In this document: positions 1-11,648 of the stretch, piece after piece | Position numbering within the stretch: position 1 is the first letter of the stretch | Layout of the letters: every line of letters begins with the position of its first letter | Assembly (NCBI RefSeq): GCF_045679555.1 | Contig: NC_092091.1 | Location: forward strand, 13,231,918 to 13,295,917 | DNA from: Salvelinus alpinus | Taxonomy: Eukaryota; Chordata; Actinopteri; Salmoniformes; Salmonidae | DNA: 64,000 nucleotides | Reading direction: 5' to 3' | Program-made: the position numbers and the translations under genes | Notes under the pieces: model-generated | Databases searched by the model: none | What the model was told of the DNA's origin: nothing | Seen by the model: the letters and a program-made list of their open reading frames with translations, nothing else

Positions 1-380
1 CAATAGTGCAGAGTCAAAAGTCCAACAAACAGGATTGGGTCTCAGCTTTTATATAAAAGTACAACCTCTTTGTCTATGTGGCAGTAAGCAGCTTTGTGAA
101 TAAGTGATAACCTCCAGTTTCGTTACTCCATTCTGATGATATTTAGGTGCTACTGCTCAGCTAGTTTCTCTTCTCTTGCATGTCTCCACACGGCTGTGCA
201 CTTTGCAGATACCAAAAAAACAGGATGTGTCACTTACTGTGGTCACACCAAAACGGCTCTTGGCTGCATTAAGTTACAACAAAGACAGTTTGTATCAGTA
301 GAAAAATACTAGCTCATAACTATAGGTAATTCTCTGAGTAGAAAACAGCATAGCATGTCTAATTTGTAATTTTCACAACA
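1..380. other. Non-coding sequence, no feature seen
   Basis: I see no open frame of gene-like composition, no transposon end and no tandem structure here. It is moderately AT-rich single-copy-looking DNA. Confidence 0.5.
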
Positions 381-496
381 CTACAGGGTTACCACCACAC
401 AGTCCTGTATATATTAATGTACTGTGTGTCTGTACTACAACCCCCCAGAGAGGTAGAGACAGCAAGATGACTACAGGGTTACCACCACACAGTCCT
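381..496 (+). repeat. Pair of 26-bp direct repeats
   Basis: A 26-bp block starting CTACAGGGTTACCACC occurs at 381-406 and again, identical, at 471-496, 90 bp apart. It lies just ahead of the 48-bp tandem array. Confidence 0.8.
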
Positions 497-562
497 TTAG
501 ATGTTGATTTACAGGTTCTGGTGTGATGAGGGCCGATAGGGGCAGGGCCGAGAGACCCACAC

Positions 563-754
563 TGTTACTGATCCTAGACAGAGGGGACGTACAGGTAGCG
601 GGTTAGTGTGTGTTACTGATCCTAGACAGAGGGGACCTACAGGTAGCGGGTTAGTGTGTGTTACTGATCCTAGACAGAGGGGACCTACAGGTAGTGGGTT
701 AGTGTGTGTTACTGTTCCTAGACAGAGGGGACCTACAGGTACTGGGTTAGTGTG
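563..754 (+). repeat. 48-bp minisatellite, four copies
   Basis: Units start with TGTTACTGATCCTAGACAG at 563, 611, 659 and 707 (the fourth begins TGTTACTGTTCC), giving an exact 48-bp period. Copies differ by one to three substitutions. The period is a multiple of three, so it yields a spurious repeated open frame. It ends about 60 bp before the left end of the Harbinger element. Confidence 0.9.
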
Positions 755-811
755 TGTGTTTGTGGTGCAGTGTGAGTTGACTACAGGAATAATCCTAGGT
801 ATCTGTAGCCT

Positions 812-829
812 GGGGCCTGTTGCACAAAA
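812..829 (+). repeat. Harbinger left terminal inverted repeat
   Basis: GGGGCCTGTTGCACAAAA, the exact reverse complement of 5244-5261. The match may extend outward by three bases (CCT/AGG). Confidence 0.88.
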
Positions 830-1934
830 CTAGGATAAGGGATTAAGCCAGGATATCTTGGTGATCCTGGCTCAATTGATCCGTAATCCGGTTGCACTAA
901 AGATGGATAGGGGGCAGGAGGATATGTTATGGTATAAATTACCATGGAGATTTATTCTGTGGAGCTAGCCTGCTCCAGACCAGGCTAAATTCCAGGATCT
1001 ATTTAATCTCATCCCTAATGTCAGTCAGCAGTCACCACAAATGGAAACCAATAGTTATTTCACTGCTCACTATACATTGTTATCACATATAACTAGACCC
1101 ACTGTTATTATTTAAACGTTTGTGATCATTAATTTCAATGATTTGGGATAAAAAATGATTTTTAGATGATGTTGCTATCATTAGATAATTTACAGTTTCC
1201 CATAGACTATAAGGCTATATATAAAATGATAGAATATTAGGGCCACAGAGGGGAAAAAAGTCATAATATTGTAACCAGTTGTTTTAAAGGAGGACAGTTG
1301 TTAAAATGACAGATGTGGGGCATTTCGTGAAATTGTACTTCAGTATGGTTTCATAAACAAAGACATGCTGATGTGCCAGAATATTAAGTATCACATTGTC
1401 ATAAGTATCAAAACTGTAAAAACAATATGTAGCTTTTCTGCAGAAAGAACCAGCCTCATAAATTTATGACTTTATCCTTTTTCTTCAGTGTGGCCCTAGT
1501 ACTCTGTCATATAAACAAATACACATTCCATATGAATATAAAAACACAATGTGTAACATTATGTTCCTTTATTGAATAAGGACAAAACAAAGCAGGTAAA
1601 CCATCAGCTCCTTTCGAAACTGAAGTCACAGTGACTCTACAAGATGGAAAGCACAGAATCCAAGCATATTATACAAAATGATACATACACATTCAAAGGT
1701 CTGTATATAACACACCCTGCATGTCTGCACACTAAAATAAATGCAGGACAAATCCATACACATCAACTGAACAGACAAATGAATGGATGCAGTAGCCTCC
1801 CTGCAGCCTTGTATTACACACAGTATACCGCACAAACATCATAAGAGGCCAAATTCGTCAAAAAACGAACCCAAAAAAACCCAAATTCCTCTGCCACCGC
1901 AGGACATATTTAACCAAAATTGAAAGCACACATA
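830..1934 (-). other. Harbinger 3' non-coding region
   Basis: Non-coding DNA between the left TIR and the stop codon of the nuclease gene. A minus-strand AATAAA (plus-strand TTTATT at 1568-1573) lies about 360 bp past the stop and is a plausible polyadenylation signal. No other gene-like frame is present. Confidence 0.55.
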
Positions 1935-3225
1935 CTAACTAAAATAATTCAACACATATTGGTCCCTCAGCAGCCGACCACTGTCGTCATCAGGGAAGAT
2001 TGCCGGATTGTCCCAGTCCATGGCTGGTGGCACTCTGGGGGCCCTCTCCTTCCTCAGGCAGGCCACATTGTGGAGGACAGCACAAGCCACAGTAATATCA
2101 CATGCCCTAACAGGGCTGACCCTTAATTTGTGAAGGCAGTGAAAGCGTGCCTTCAGGAGGCCAAAGGTCATTTCAACTCTGGCCCTGGTCCTGGCATGGG
2201 CATGGTTGTAGGCCTGCTGTGCTTCCTGGGGGTCTGTGAAAGGTGTCAGGAGAAAAGGCTGGCAGCCATACCCCCTGTCTCCCAGCAACACACCAGAGAA
2301 TTCACCTGTCAACACAAAATCTCATCATTACTACCTCATAAACACAGTGATATTCTTGACACAGCCATGATGGTTATAAATAGGGGTTGTGTGGCTTACC
2401 TTGTGATAGGCACTGATAGATTTCAGAGGCCCGAAAGATTCTGGAGTCATGGACTGAGCCAGGCCATTTTGCCACAACATTGCTGATCACACAGTCAGCA
2501 TTGCAGACCATCTGAAATCATAAGATGAGGAATATTACACCAATCAATGCACATCACTGGCAATGCAGAGTGTTCGTCAATGGACAATATCAAAAAGTTA
2601 TGTTCACCTGAACATTAATGCTGTGAAAGGATTTCCTATTCACAAAATCGGCCTCATGGGCACCTGAGGGGGCTTTTATCCTTATGTGTGTGCAGTCCAC
2701 TGCACCAATGACATTGGGGAAACCTGTCACACAAAGTAATGAGTATCCTACTATGTGTTAACAGTTGTCCTGTAATTTGTAGATCCTCTTACCTGCAATC
2801 CTATAGAACTCCTCTTTGATGTCACAGAGTCTTCTGTGGCCAGGGAAGGAGATGAAGACATCTGCTAATGCTTTGATAGCCAGACACACACTCCTTATTG
2901 TGCGGCAAATTGTCGCCTTGTTCAGCTGTTCTGCATCCCCCACTGAGTACAGGAAGGCTCCACTAGCAAAAAAGCGCAAGGCCACACAAACCATTTGCTC
3001 CACACTCAGTGCATGGCTCCGTGCAGTGCGGTGCTTAATCCTGGGACCCAGTAGTCTGCATAGATACCTGATGCCATCTGCAGAAAACCTGTATCTTTCA
3101 TATAGATGGTCATCAGGGAAGGCCAGTGGGTCCAACCGGTCCCTGAAGACCCTTTCTCGCCTGAAGGCTCTCCTCAGCACAAGTGCTTCTTCATCCACCA
3201 CATCTCGCACGAATGGGCATGCCAT
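1935..3225 (-). CDS. HARBI1-like transposase/nuclease, 4 exons
   Basis: Harbinger DDE nuclease, expected to cut the transposon ends together with the Myb-like partner. Exons read on the minus strand: 3225-2793, 2723-2608, 2511-2400 and 2305-1935, joined by GT-AG introns with phases that fit, giving 343 codons plus stop (HARBI1 proteins are about 350). The N-terminal helical region with [14 protein letters not shown] is in exon 1. Catalytic residues are the D of AVDCTH in exon 2, the D of LLGDRGYG in exon 4, and the E of [14 protein letters not shown] in exon 4. I chose the ATG at 3225 because it has A at -3 and G at +4; an upstream ATG at 3264 has a poor context. No stop or frameshift was found. 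Activity is inferred, not shown. Confidence 0.88.
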
Positions 3226-3445
3226 TGTCAGAGCAGAAAGGAACACACAATTTTGGGCCTTCATATAGGCTAGTGGCCACACCTGGTGCTGGGGGGGTGG
3301 GCAAAAGAGGGCGATGCCTTATAACGATGACTTGGTTGTACTGATTGCTGGGAAAATAAAAAAAACCTTAGAAAGATGCCACCGTCCTGTGTGCTCACAA
3401 TAAGAGCTCATATGTCATGGCTCACTTGACTTTACGAGAATATAC

Positions 3446-4585
3446 CTAATTTTTATTTTGAGCTGTGTCATCTTCTTGGAGCTGGGGGAGGAAAGAAAAA
3501 TAATGATTAATACATTTGTGTTACAGTTAGCATACAGTGTACATTGAAGGCATATCTCACCTCCCTCTCAAGTTTTTTTATTTCAAGGTCCAGTTTACTA
3601 ATTGTCCTCTTTTTTATTTCGGACTCCAGTGCAAGATTTTCCATCTTTTTCTTCTTGTACTGAATGTCTATGTCTGCCAGTTCTATTTGGCGCCGGAGGT
3701 GGTTGCCATACAACTTTCTGATAGCTTGTGAGCTCTGTGAACACAATACAATTAGCGCAGCTGGAATTTGGCAGGATGTGGTGTCCTTTTATTAATACGC
3801 ACTATGTTGCCAGGCTGGTTTTCCCACTGTATAGCATCTGGGTCCTGTAAAAGAAATTAGATTTTTTGATTTTGATGAGGACTCCTCACCATTGTAGAGT
3901 AAATAGTACTTTCACAGTCTTAACATGATACCTCATGCCTTCTGGAATCCAGAGAGATGGTCTCCTCCTCATCATCGTCTCCATCATGTGCTGTTGCTGC
4001 TGCACTGGGGCCTTCACCCTATCACATTTAATCGGATTCATATTGAAGCTAGTAGACAAGACATGCCAGGCCTACAGTATGCCTTTGATGGAGTACTCAC
4101 TGGATCAGCATCGTCTGGTGCTTGTGCTGGTGGCTCTAACAGGAACACAGTGCTGCCAGACACTGCAAGGCAATAGGTAAACCAAAGTCAGACAGTCCAA
4201 ATTGATTCAATATGAATGTGGTTGTATCCCATGTAGAGATGGAAGGACATACCTTGAATGAAGCGGGTGGCATCTTGGGAGGAACCTATGCTCGTCTCTT
4301 TCCCCCCAGGGATCCCCTCTAAGACGGGCCTGCCTTTATTTAGCTCCAAGGCCATGTCCTCTGCTGGGGTAAGGTCAGCCTTTGGTGACCCACCACCCGT
4401 GCCTTGTCTGTGGGTATTCTTTTTCACTGCTAAAACAGTACAGACAATGTGTGAGCAGGCACCTTCTGGGTACAATATATGCTTGTGCTTTGTTAAATAT
4501 TAGTCAGGGACCATACCATTCTGCAGAATGTTCTTGTATTTGATTTTGACCTGCTGCCATGTCCGTTTTGGCCCGTTCATGTTTA

Positions 4586-4616
<31 letters not shown>

Positions 4617-5036
4617 TTTAATGGAGTCACACTGCAAAAAATTACTTGGTATTTTTGTCTTGTTTTCAGTAAAAATATCAAAAAATGTATCATAGCTTTA
4701 TACAGTGTGATGGAGTTACTTTACACAATTTCACTCATATCTGCAGTGCATTTCAACTAAAAATTTAACCGTTTCATAATTACAGTACAACTGCATTTTT
4801 GGAGATGTGAATTAAATATTTGAATTGTAATTGTGATGTTTCAGCGGAGCGGTGAGTGTGTAATTGTGCACTACTTACGCATTCAGGCGGTCTGCAATAC
4901 TTTGCCACGATTTTTCTCTTTGCTTTATCACTGTGGCGGTGTTGCCTTTCTTCTTAATTATATCTTTTACCTCCTCGTATGCCTCCATGAGGATTTGTGC
5001 TTCCGACCGGGAAAAGTACGCGGCTCTAGTTGCCAT
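3446..5036 (-). CDS. Harbinger Myb/SANT-like DNA-binding protein, 8 exons
   Basis: The second Harbinger gene, expected to bind the element ends and help bring the nuclease to the nucleus and to the DNA. Exons on the minus strand: 5036-4879, 4587-4517, 4429-4253, 4162-4101, 4018-3932, 3844-3803, 3734-3561 and 3481-3446. All introns are GT-AG and phases match, giving 268 codons plus TAG. Exons 1-2 encode a Myb/SANT-type trihelix domain (FSRSEAQILMEAYEEV, then KSWQSIADRLNA and RTWQQVKIKYKN). The middle is low-complexity with an acidic patch (GDDDEEET). Exon 7 encodes a Lys/Glu-rich coiled coil (YKKKKMENLALESEIKK). A CA microsatellite abuts the exon 2 acceptor. The exon chain is my reading and needs transcript support. 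Confidence 0.8.
4590..4617 (+). repeat. CA microsatellite at a splice acceptor
   Basis: About 14 CA units. On the minus strand this is a TG run directly before the TAG acceptor of the Myb-like exon 2, in place of an ordinary pyrimidine tract. Confidence 0.9.
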
Positions 5037-5243
5037 GGTAAATCAGTTAATCTGTGATCTGTGGCGGGGTCTATTTGAGTGAGCCGTGAGCGCGCACCTA
5101 TCCAGGATTGGTTTCACCTGGCTTAATGAATCCGTGTCTGCTCATCCTGGCTTGGTCTTTGTGCAACCAATTAAGCCTGGACGCACATGTTTTGGCTTCA
5201 TTGAGCTCAGCTGAGTCATTTATCCCGGATGTCTTAATTCTAC

Positions 5244-5261
5244 TTTTGTGCAACAGGCCCC
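5244..5261 (-). repeat. Harbinger right terminal inverted repeat
   Basis: TTTTGTGCAACAGGCCCC, exact inverse of 812-829. A weaker copy of the same motif, CTTTGTGCAACC, lies inward at 5157-5168. Confidence 0.88.
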
Positions 5262-5458
5262 AGGTCATAGATGTGTGTTCTTACCAACTCCACTGCTGTC
5301 GTTGTCAAGCCAAACATTTGGCATCACCATGAGTGACAAGGAGTTGTCATGATGTCACAAACAGACTGGGACTCAGACTAAGGTCTGCAGCAGTGAGGAA
5401 TGTGTGTGAGAATGTGGAAGAGCATGTTGTGGTGAGAACTGAACAGTGGAAGATACAC
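5262..5458. other. Spacer between Harbinger and Tc1
   Basis: About 200 bp without a recognisable gene or element end; it separates the Harbinger right end from the outer Tc1 left end. Confidence 0.5.
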
Positions 5459-5724
5459 TACAATGCATTCAGAAAGTTTTCAGACCGTTCCCCTTTTTCC
5501 ATATTTTGTTACGTTACAGTCTTATTCTAAAATGGATTAAATAAAAACAAATCCTAATCAATCTACACACAATACCCCATATTGACAAGGCGAAAACAGG
5601 TTTTTAGAAGAAAAAATAAAACAAAACTTAAAAAATGTATTTGCAGTTGAAGTCGGAAGTTTACATACACTTAGGTTGGAGTCATTAAATCTCATTTTTC
5701 AACCACTCCACACATTTCTTGTTA

Positions 5725-5883
<159 letters not shown>

Positions 5884-6160
5884 TTAAACAGCTTGGAAAA
5901 TTCCAGAAAATGATGTCATGGCTTAAGAAGCTTCTGATGGGCTAATTGACATCATTTGAGTCATTTGGAGGTGGACCTGTGGATGTATTTCAAGGCCTAC
6001 CTTCAAACTCAGTGCCTCTTTGCTTGACATCATGGGAAAATAAAAAGAAATCAGCCAAGACCTCGGAAAAAAATTGTAGACCTCCACAAGTCTGCTTCAT
6101 CCTTGGGAGCAATTTCCAAATGCCTGAAGGTACCACGTTCATCTGTACAAACAATAGTAC

Positions 6161-7557
6161 TGTCACGGCCGTCAAAAGAAGTGGACCAAAGTGCAGCGTG
6201 GTGAGTGTGAATTTTCCTTTTATTTTAGTAAATGTCGCCAACAAAACAACAAACGAAAAAACAACTTTGAAGCTTACAGGACTGTAGTGCCACTAACAAA
6301 GATAACCTCTCTGGGATAGGGGGGATGCTTGCGTCCCACTTGGCCAAAAGCCAGGGAAAATGCAGAGCGCCAAATTCAAATAAAATGATATAAAAATCTA
6401 ACTTTCATTAAATCACACATGTAAGATACCAAATTAAAGCTACACTCGTTGTGAATCCAGCCAACATGTCTGATTTCAAAAAGGCTTTTCGGCGAAAGCA
6501 TAAGATGCTATTATCTGATGATAGCACAACAGTAACAAAGAGAGTGTAGCATATTTCAACCCTGCAGGTGCAACACAAAACGCAGAAATAAAATATAAAT
6601 CATGCCTTACCTTTGACGAGCTTCTTTTGTTGGCACTCCAATATGTCCCATAAACATCACAAATGGTCCTTTTGTTCAATTAATTCCGTCCATATATATC
6701 CAAAATGTCCATTTATTTGGCGCGTTTGATCCAGAAAAAAACAGTTTCCAATTTGCGCAACGTCACTACAAATATCTCAAACGTTACGTGTAGACTTTGC
6801 CAAAACATTTCAAACTACTTTTGTAATACAACTTTAGGTATTTTTAAACGTTAATAATCGATCAAATTGAAGACGGGTCTATCTGTTTTCAATACAGGAG
6901 GACAACAAACTAACGCTACTTTTCTAGTCTTGCGCAACTCTCAAACAGTACACATAACGCTACACTGAAAATGGCCATACTTCTTCATTGCACAAAGGAA
7001 TAACCTCAACCAATTTCCAAAGACTGGTGACATCCAGTGGAAGCGGTAGGAACTGCAAACAAGTCCCTTAGAAATCTAGTATCCCAATGAAAACTCATTG
7101 AACAGACAGTGACCTCAAAAAAGAAAAAATCTGAATGGTTAGTCCTCAGGGTTTTGCCTGCTACATAAGTTCTGTTATACTCACAGACATGATTCAAACA
7201 GTTTTAGAAACTTCAGAGTGTTTTCTATCCAAATCTACTAATAATATGCATATCTTATATTCTGGTGATGAGTAGAAGGAAGTTGAAATTGGGCACGCTA
7301 TTTATCCAAAAGTGAAAATGCTGCCCCCTATCCTAGAGAAGATAACTACCAACACTGAAAGGAGGGAAAAAGGGCTACCTAAGTATGATTCACAGTCAGA
7401 GACAATGATAGACAGCTGTCCCTGATTGAGAAACATACCCGGCCAAAACATAGAAATAAAGAAACATAGAAAACAAAGCATAGAATGCGCACCCCACATC
7501 ACACCCTGACCTAACCAAAGAGAAATAAAACGTCTCTCTAAGATCAGGGCGTGACAC
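6161..7557. mobile_element. TIR element C with GTAC flanks, inside Tc1 B
   Basis: Left end TGTCACGGCC and right end GGGCGTGACAC are inverted, and GTAC flanks both sides (6157-6160 and 7558-7561) as a 4-bp target duplication. In uninterrupted Tc1 copies just downstream the sequence reads AATAGTACGCAAG, which confirms the insertion point. No transposase frame; non-autonomous. The family is common in salmonids from memory, but I do not assign a superfamily. Confidence 0.78.
6307..7340. mobile_element. Element D inside element C, GATAAC duplication
   Basis: Ends are inverted: CTCTCTGGGATAGGGGG on the left and the inverse of TTCTCTAGGATAGGGGG on the right. GATAAC flanks both sides (6301-6306, 7341-7346) as a 6-bp target duplication. 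No coding potential. Related copies or pieces occur at 12540-13162, 45961-46090 and 58577-60343, sharing the internal run CAGTTTTAGAAACTTCAGAG or the left end. Confidence 0.8.
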
Positions 7558-7849
7558 GTACGCAAGTATAAACACCATGGGACCACGCATCCATCATACC
7601 GCTCAGGAAAGAGGCGAGTTCTGTCTCCTAGAGATGAACGTACTTTGGTGCGAAAAGTGCAAATCAATCCCAGAACAACAGCAAAGGACCTTGTGAAGAT
7701 GCTGGAGGAAACATTTAAAAAGTATCTATATCCACAGTAAAACGAGTCCGATATCGACATAACCTCAAAGGCCGCTCAGCAAGGAAGAAGCCACCGCTCC
7801 AAAACCGCCATAAAAATCCAGACTACAGTTTGCAACTGCACATGGGGAC

Positions 7850-8773
7850 ATCTGTACAAACAATAGTACGCAAGTATAAACACCATGGGACCACGCAACC
7901 GTCATACCGCTGAGGAAAGAGACGAGTTCTGTCTCCTAGAGATGAACGTACTTTGGTGCGAAAAGTGCAAATGAATCCCAGAACAACAGCAAAGGACCTT
8001 GTGAAGATGCTGGAGGAAACATTTAAAAAGTATCTATATCCACAGTAAAACGAGTCCGATATCGACATAACCTCAAAGGCCGCTCAGCAAGGAAGAAGCC
8101 ACTGCTCCAAAACCGCCATAAAAATCCAGACTACAGTTTGCAACTGCACATGGGGACATCTGTACAAACAATAGTACGCAAGTATAAACACCATGGGACC
8201 ACGCAACCGTCATACCGCTGAGGAAAGAGACGAGTTCTGTCTCCTAGAGATGAACGTACTTTGGTGCGAAAAGTGCAAATGAATCCCAGAACAACAGCAA
8301 AGGACCTTGTGAAGATGCTGGAGGAAACATTTAAAAAGTATCTATATCCACAGTAAAACGAGTCCGATATCGACATAACCTCAAAGGCCGCTCAGCAAGG
8401 AAGAAGCCACTGCTCCAAAACCGCCATAAAAATCCAGACTACAGTTTGCAACTGCACATGGGGACATCTGTACAAACAATAGTACGCAAGTATAAACACC
8501 ATGGGACCACGCAACCGTCATACCGCTGAGGAAAGAGACGAGTTCTGTCTCCTAGAGATGAACGTACTTTGGTGCGAAAAGTGCAAATTAATCCCAGAAC
8601 AACAGCAAAGGACCTTGTGAAGATACTGGAGGAAACATTTAAAAAGATATCTATATCCACAGTAAAACGAGTCTGATATCGACATAATCTGAAAGGCCGC
8701 TCAGCAAGGAAGAAGTCACTGCTCCAAAACCGCGATAAAAAAGCCAGACTACGGTTTGCAAATGCACATGGGG
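7850..8773 (+). repeat. 308-bp tandem amplification of a transposase segment
   Basis: Units begin ATCTGTACAAACAATAGTAC at 7850, 8158 and 8466, with an exact 308-bp spacing. The original first copy starts at 6140 and is split by element C. Each junction joins ACATGGGGAC to ATCTGTAC, which in a normal Tc1 are about 300 bp apart, so the event is an in-place tandem duplication repeated to about four copies. Copies 2 and 3 share variants (for example CGTCATACCGCTGAGG) and look almost identical. Confidence 0.92.
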
Positions 8774-9812
8774 ACAAAGAACGTACTTTTTGGAGAAATG
8801 TCCTCTGGTCTGATGAAACAAAAATAGAACTGTTTGGCCATAATGACCATTGTTATGTTTGGAGGAAAATGGGGGAGGCTTGCGAGCCGAAGAACACCAT
8901 CCTAACCGTGAAGCACGGGGGTGGCAGTATCATGTTATGGGGGTGTTTTGCTGCAGGAGGGACTGGTGTACTTCACAAAATAGATGGCACCATGAAGGAG
9001 GAAAATTGTGGATATATTGAAGAAACATCTCAAGACATCAGTCAGGAAGTTAAAGCTTGGTCGCAAATGGGTCTTCCAGATGGACAACGACCCCAATCAT
9101 ACTTCCAAAGTTGTGGGGCAAGTGGCTTAAGGACAACAAAGTCAAAGTATTGGAGTGGCCATCACAAAGCCCTGACCTCAGTCCTATACAACATTTGTGG
9201 GCAGAACTGAAAAAGCGTGTGCGAGCAAGGAGGCCTACTGACCTGACTCAGTAACACCAGCTCTGTCAGGGGGAATGGGCCAAAATTCACCCAACTTATT
9301 GTGGGAAGCTTGTGGAAGGCTACCCGAAATGTTTGACCCAAGTTAAACAATTTAAAGACAATGCCACCAAATACTAATTGAATGTATGTAAACTTCTGAC
9401 CCACTGGGAATGTGATGAAAGAAATAAAAGATGAAAGAAATCATTCTCTCTACTATTACTCTGACATTTCACATTCTTAAAATAAAGCGGTGATCTTAAC
9501 TGACTTAAGACAGGGAATTTTTACTATGATTAAATGTCAAGGATTGTGAAAATCTGAGTTTAAATGTAGTTGGCTAAGGTGTATTTAAACGTCCGACTTC
9601 AACTGTACATAAGTATTAAGACCCTTTGCTATGAGACTCGTTATTGAGCTCAGGTGAATCCTGTTTCCATTGATCATCCTTGAGATGTTTCTACAACTTG
9701 ATTGGAGTCCACCTGTTGTAAATTCAATTGATTGGACATGATTTGGAAAGGCACAAACCTGTCTGTATAAGGTCCCACATTTGACAGTGCATGTCAGAGC
9801 AAAAACCAAGCC

Positions 9813-10690
9813 ATGAGGTCAAAGGAATTGTCTGTAGAGCTCCGAAACAGGATTGTGTCTGGGGAAGTTACCAAAAAATGTCTGCAATATTAAAGGTCCC
9901 CTAGAACACAGTGGCCTCCATCATTCTTAAATGGAAGAAGTTTGTAACCGCCAAGACTCTTGCTCGAGCTGGCCGTCCGTCCAAACTGAGCAATCGGGGG
10001 AGACGGGCTTTGACCAGGGAGGTGACCAAGAACCCGATGGTCACTCTGAAAGAGCTCTAGAGTTCCTCTGTGGAGATGGGAGAACCTTAAAGAAGGAAAA
10101 CCGTCTCTGCAGCACTCCACCAATCAGGCCTTTATGGTAGAGTGGCCAGACGGAAGCCACTCAGTAAAAGGCACATGACAGCCCGCTTGGAGTTTGCCAA
10201 AAGGCACCTAAAGGACTCAGACCATGAGAAACAAGATTCTCTGGTATGATGAAACAAAGATTGAACTCTTGGCCTGAAGGCCAAGCGTCAAGTCTGGAGG
10301 AAACATGGCATCATCCCTACGGTGGAAAGATTAACAAGGGAAAGTTTAACGGAGCAAAGTACACAGAGATTCTTGATGAAAACCTGCTCCAGAGTGTTCA
10401 GGACCTCAGACTGGGGTGAAGGTTCAGCTTCCAACAGGACAACGACCCTAAGCACACAGCTAAGACAATGCAGGAGTGGCTTTGGTAAAAGTCTCATATT
10501 GTCCTTGAGTGGCCCATTCAGAACACAGACTTTAAATCGATCGAACATCTTTGGAGAGACCTGAAAATATCTGTGCAGTGACGCTCCCCATCCAACCTGA
10601 CAGAGCTTGAGAGGATTTTCAGAGAAGAATGAGATCCTCCCCAAAAACAGGTGTGCAAAGCTTGTAATGTCATTCTCAAGAAGACTCGAG
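9813..10690 (+). pseudogene. Tc1 transposase remnant of element A
   Basis: Begins at an ATG encoding MRSKELSVELRNRIVSG, the N-terminus of a Tc1 transposase, followed by traces of the DNA-binding and DDE regions. Multiple frameshifts and stops occur by 10140 and beyond. It was separated from its left TIR by element B. Confidence 0.8.
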
Positions 10691-10866
10691 GCTGTAATCA
10701 CTGCCAAAGGTGCTTTTATTTTGTAATAAATTTGCAAAACAATTCTACAAACCTGTTTTTGCTTTGCCATTGTGGGCTATTATGTGTAGAATGATGAGAG
10801 GAAAAAAAACAATTGAATACATTTTAGAGCATACAAAATGTGGAAAATTCTTTGCGAATGTACTGT

Positions 10867-11648
10867 ATAAATACGAATGTATGTGGACACCTCTTCAAAT
10901 GACTGGATTTGGCTAATTCAGCCACAACCGTTGCTGACCGGTGTAAAAAAATAGAGCACACCGCCATGCAATCTCCATAGACAAACATTGGCAGTATAAT
11001 GGCCTAACTGATGAGCTCATTGACTTTCAACGTGGCACCGTCATAGGATGACACCTTTCCAACAAGTCAGTTTTAAAAATGTCTGCCCTACTAGAGCTGC
11101 CCTGGTCAACTGTAAGTGCTGTTATTGTGAAGTGGAAATGTCTAGGAGCAACAAGGCTCACCGCGAAGTGGTAAGCCACATAAGCGGGACCTCCGATTGC
11201 TGAAGCGTGTTGCGCGTAAAAATCGCCTGTTCTCGGTTGCAACACTCACTATCGAGTTCCAAACTGCCTCTGGAAGCAGGGTCAGCACAATAAGTGTTTG
11301 TCGGGAGCTTCATGAAGTGGGTTTCCATGGCTGAGCAGCCACACACAGGCTTAAGATCACCATGAGCAATGCCAAGCTCGCCGCCATTGGACTCTGGAGC
11401 AGTGGAATACGCATTCTCTGGAGTGATGAATCACGCTTCACCATCTGGCAGTCTGATGAACGAATCTGGGTTTGGCAGATGCCAGGAGAACGCTACCTGC
11501 CCCAATGCATAGTGCCAACTGTAAAGTTTGGTGGAGGAGGAATAATGGTCTGGGGCTGTTTCATGGTTCAGGCCCCTTAGTTCCAGTGAAGGGAAATCTT
11601 AACGCCACAGCATACAATGACATGCTAGATGATTTTGTACACTGGGGG
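10867..11648 (+). mobile_element. Truncated Tc1-like element, third family
   Basis: Begins next to the right end of element A with TATGTGGACACC. It contains a transposase fragment at 11362-11580 with [20 protein letters not shown] and [11 protein letters not shown]. It stops abruptly near 11648, lacking the DDE C-terminus and right TIR. A short internally deleted relative lies at 25923-26222. Confidence 0.78.

Larger units (their letters stand above)
812..5261 (-). mobile_element. Harbinger-type DNA transposon with both genes
   Basis: A 4.45-kb element bounded by an 18-bp perfect inverted repeat (812-829 and 5244-5261). It carries the two genes expected of a PIF/Harbinger element, both on the minus strand: a Myb/SANT-like protein (5036-3446) and a HARBI1-like DDE nuclease (3225-1935). 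Subterminal motifs also mirror each other: GTTGCACTAAAG near 891 against CTTTGTGCAACC at 5157, plus CCAGGAT/ATCCTGG motifs on both sides. All splice sites I could place are GT-AG and both reading frames stay open. The flanks are palindromic (CCTGGGG / CCCCAGG), so a 3-bp target duplication cannot be assigned with certainty. Confidence 0.9.
6031..9254 (+). pseudogene. Tc1 transposase remnant of element B
   Basis: Starts with ATG GGA AAA TAA near 6032, so the usual MGKSK start is stopped at codon 4. The helix-turn-helix N-terminus follows (LHKSAS-like, [13 protein letters not shown]), then the nested insertion and repeated segments. The C-terminal catalytic part survives at 8869-9254 in two frames ([34 protein letters not shown]). 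Several frameshifts make it non-functional. Confidence 0.85.

Noticed and set aside
606-833. 75-codon plus-strand frame
   Set aside because: Produced by the 48-bp minisatellite (a multiple of three) and runs into the Harbinger left end.
809-5264. A 3-bp target duplication for the Harbinger element
   Set aside because: The flanks are CCT and AGG beside palindromic ends, so several registers give inverted rather than direct triplets; not claimed.
7302-8777. Repeated minus-strand frames beginning MSISDSFYCG
   Set aside because: Antisense shadow of the Tc1 transposase in the 308-bp units.
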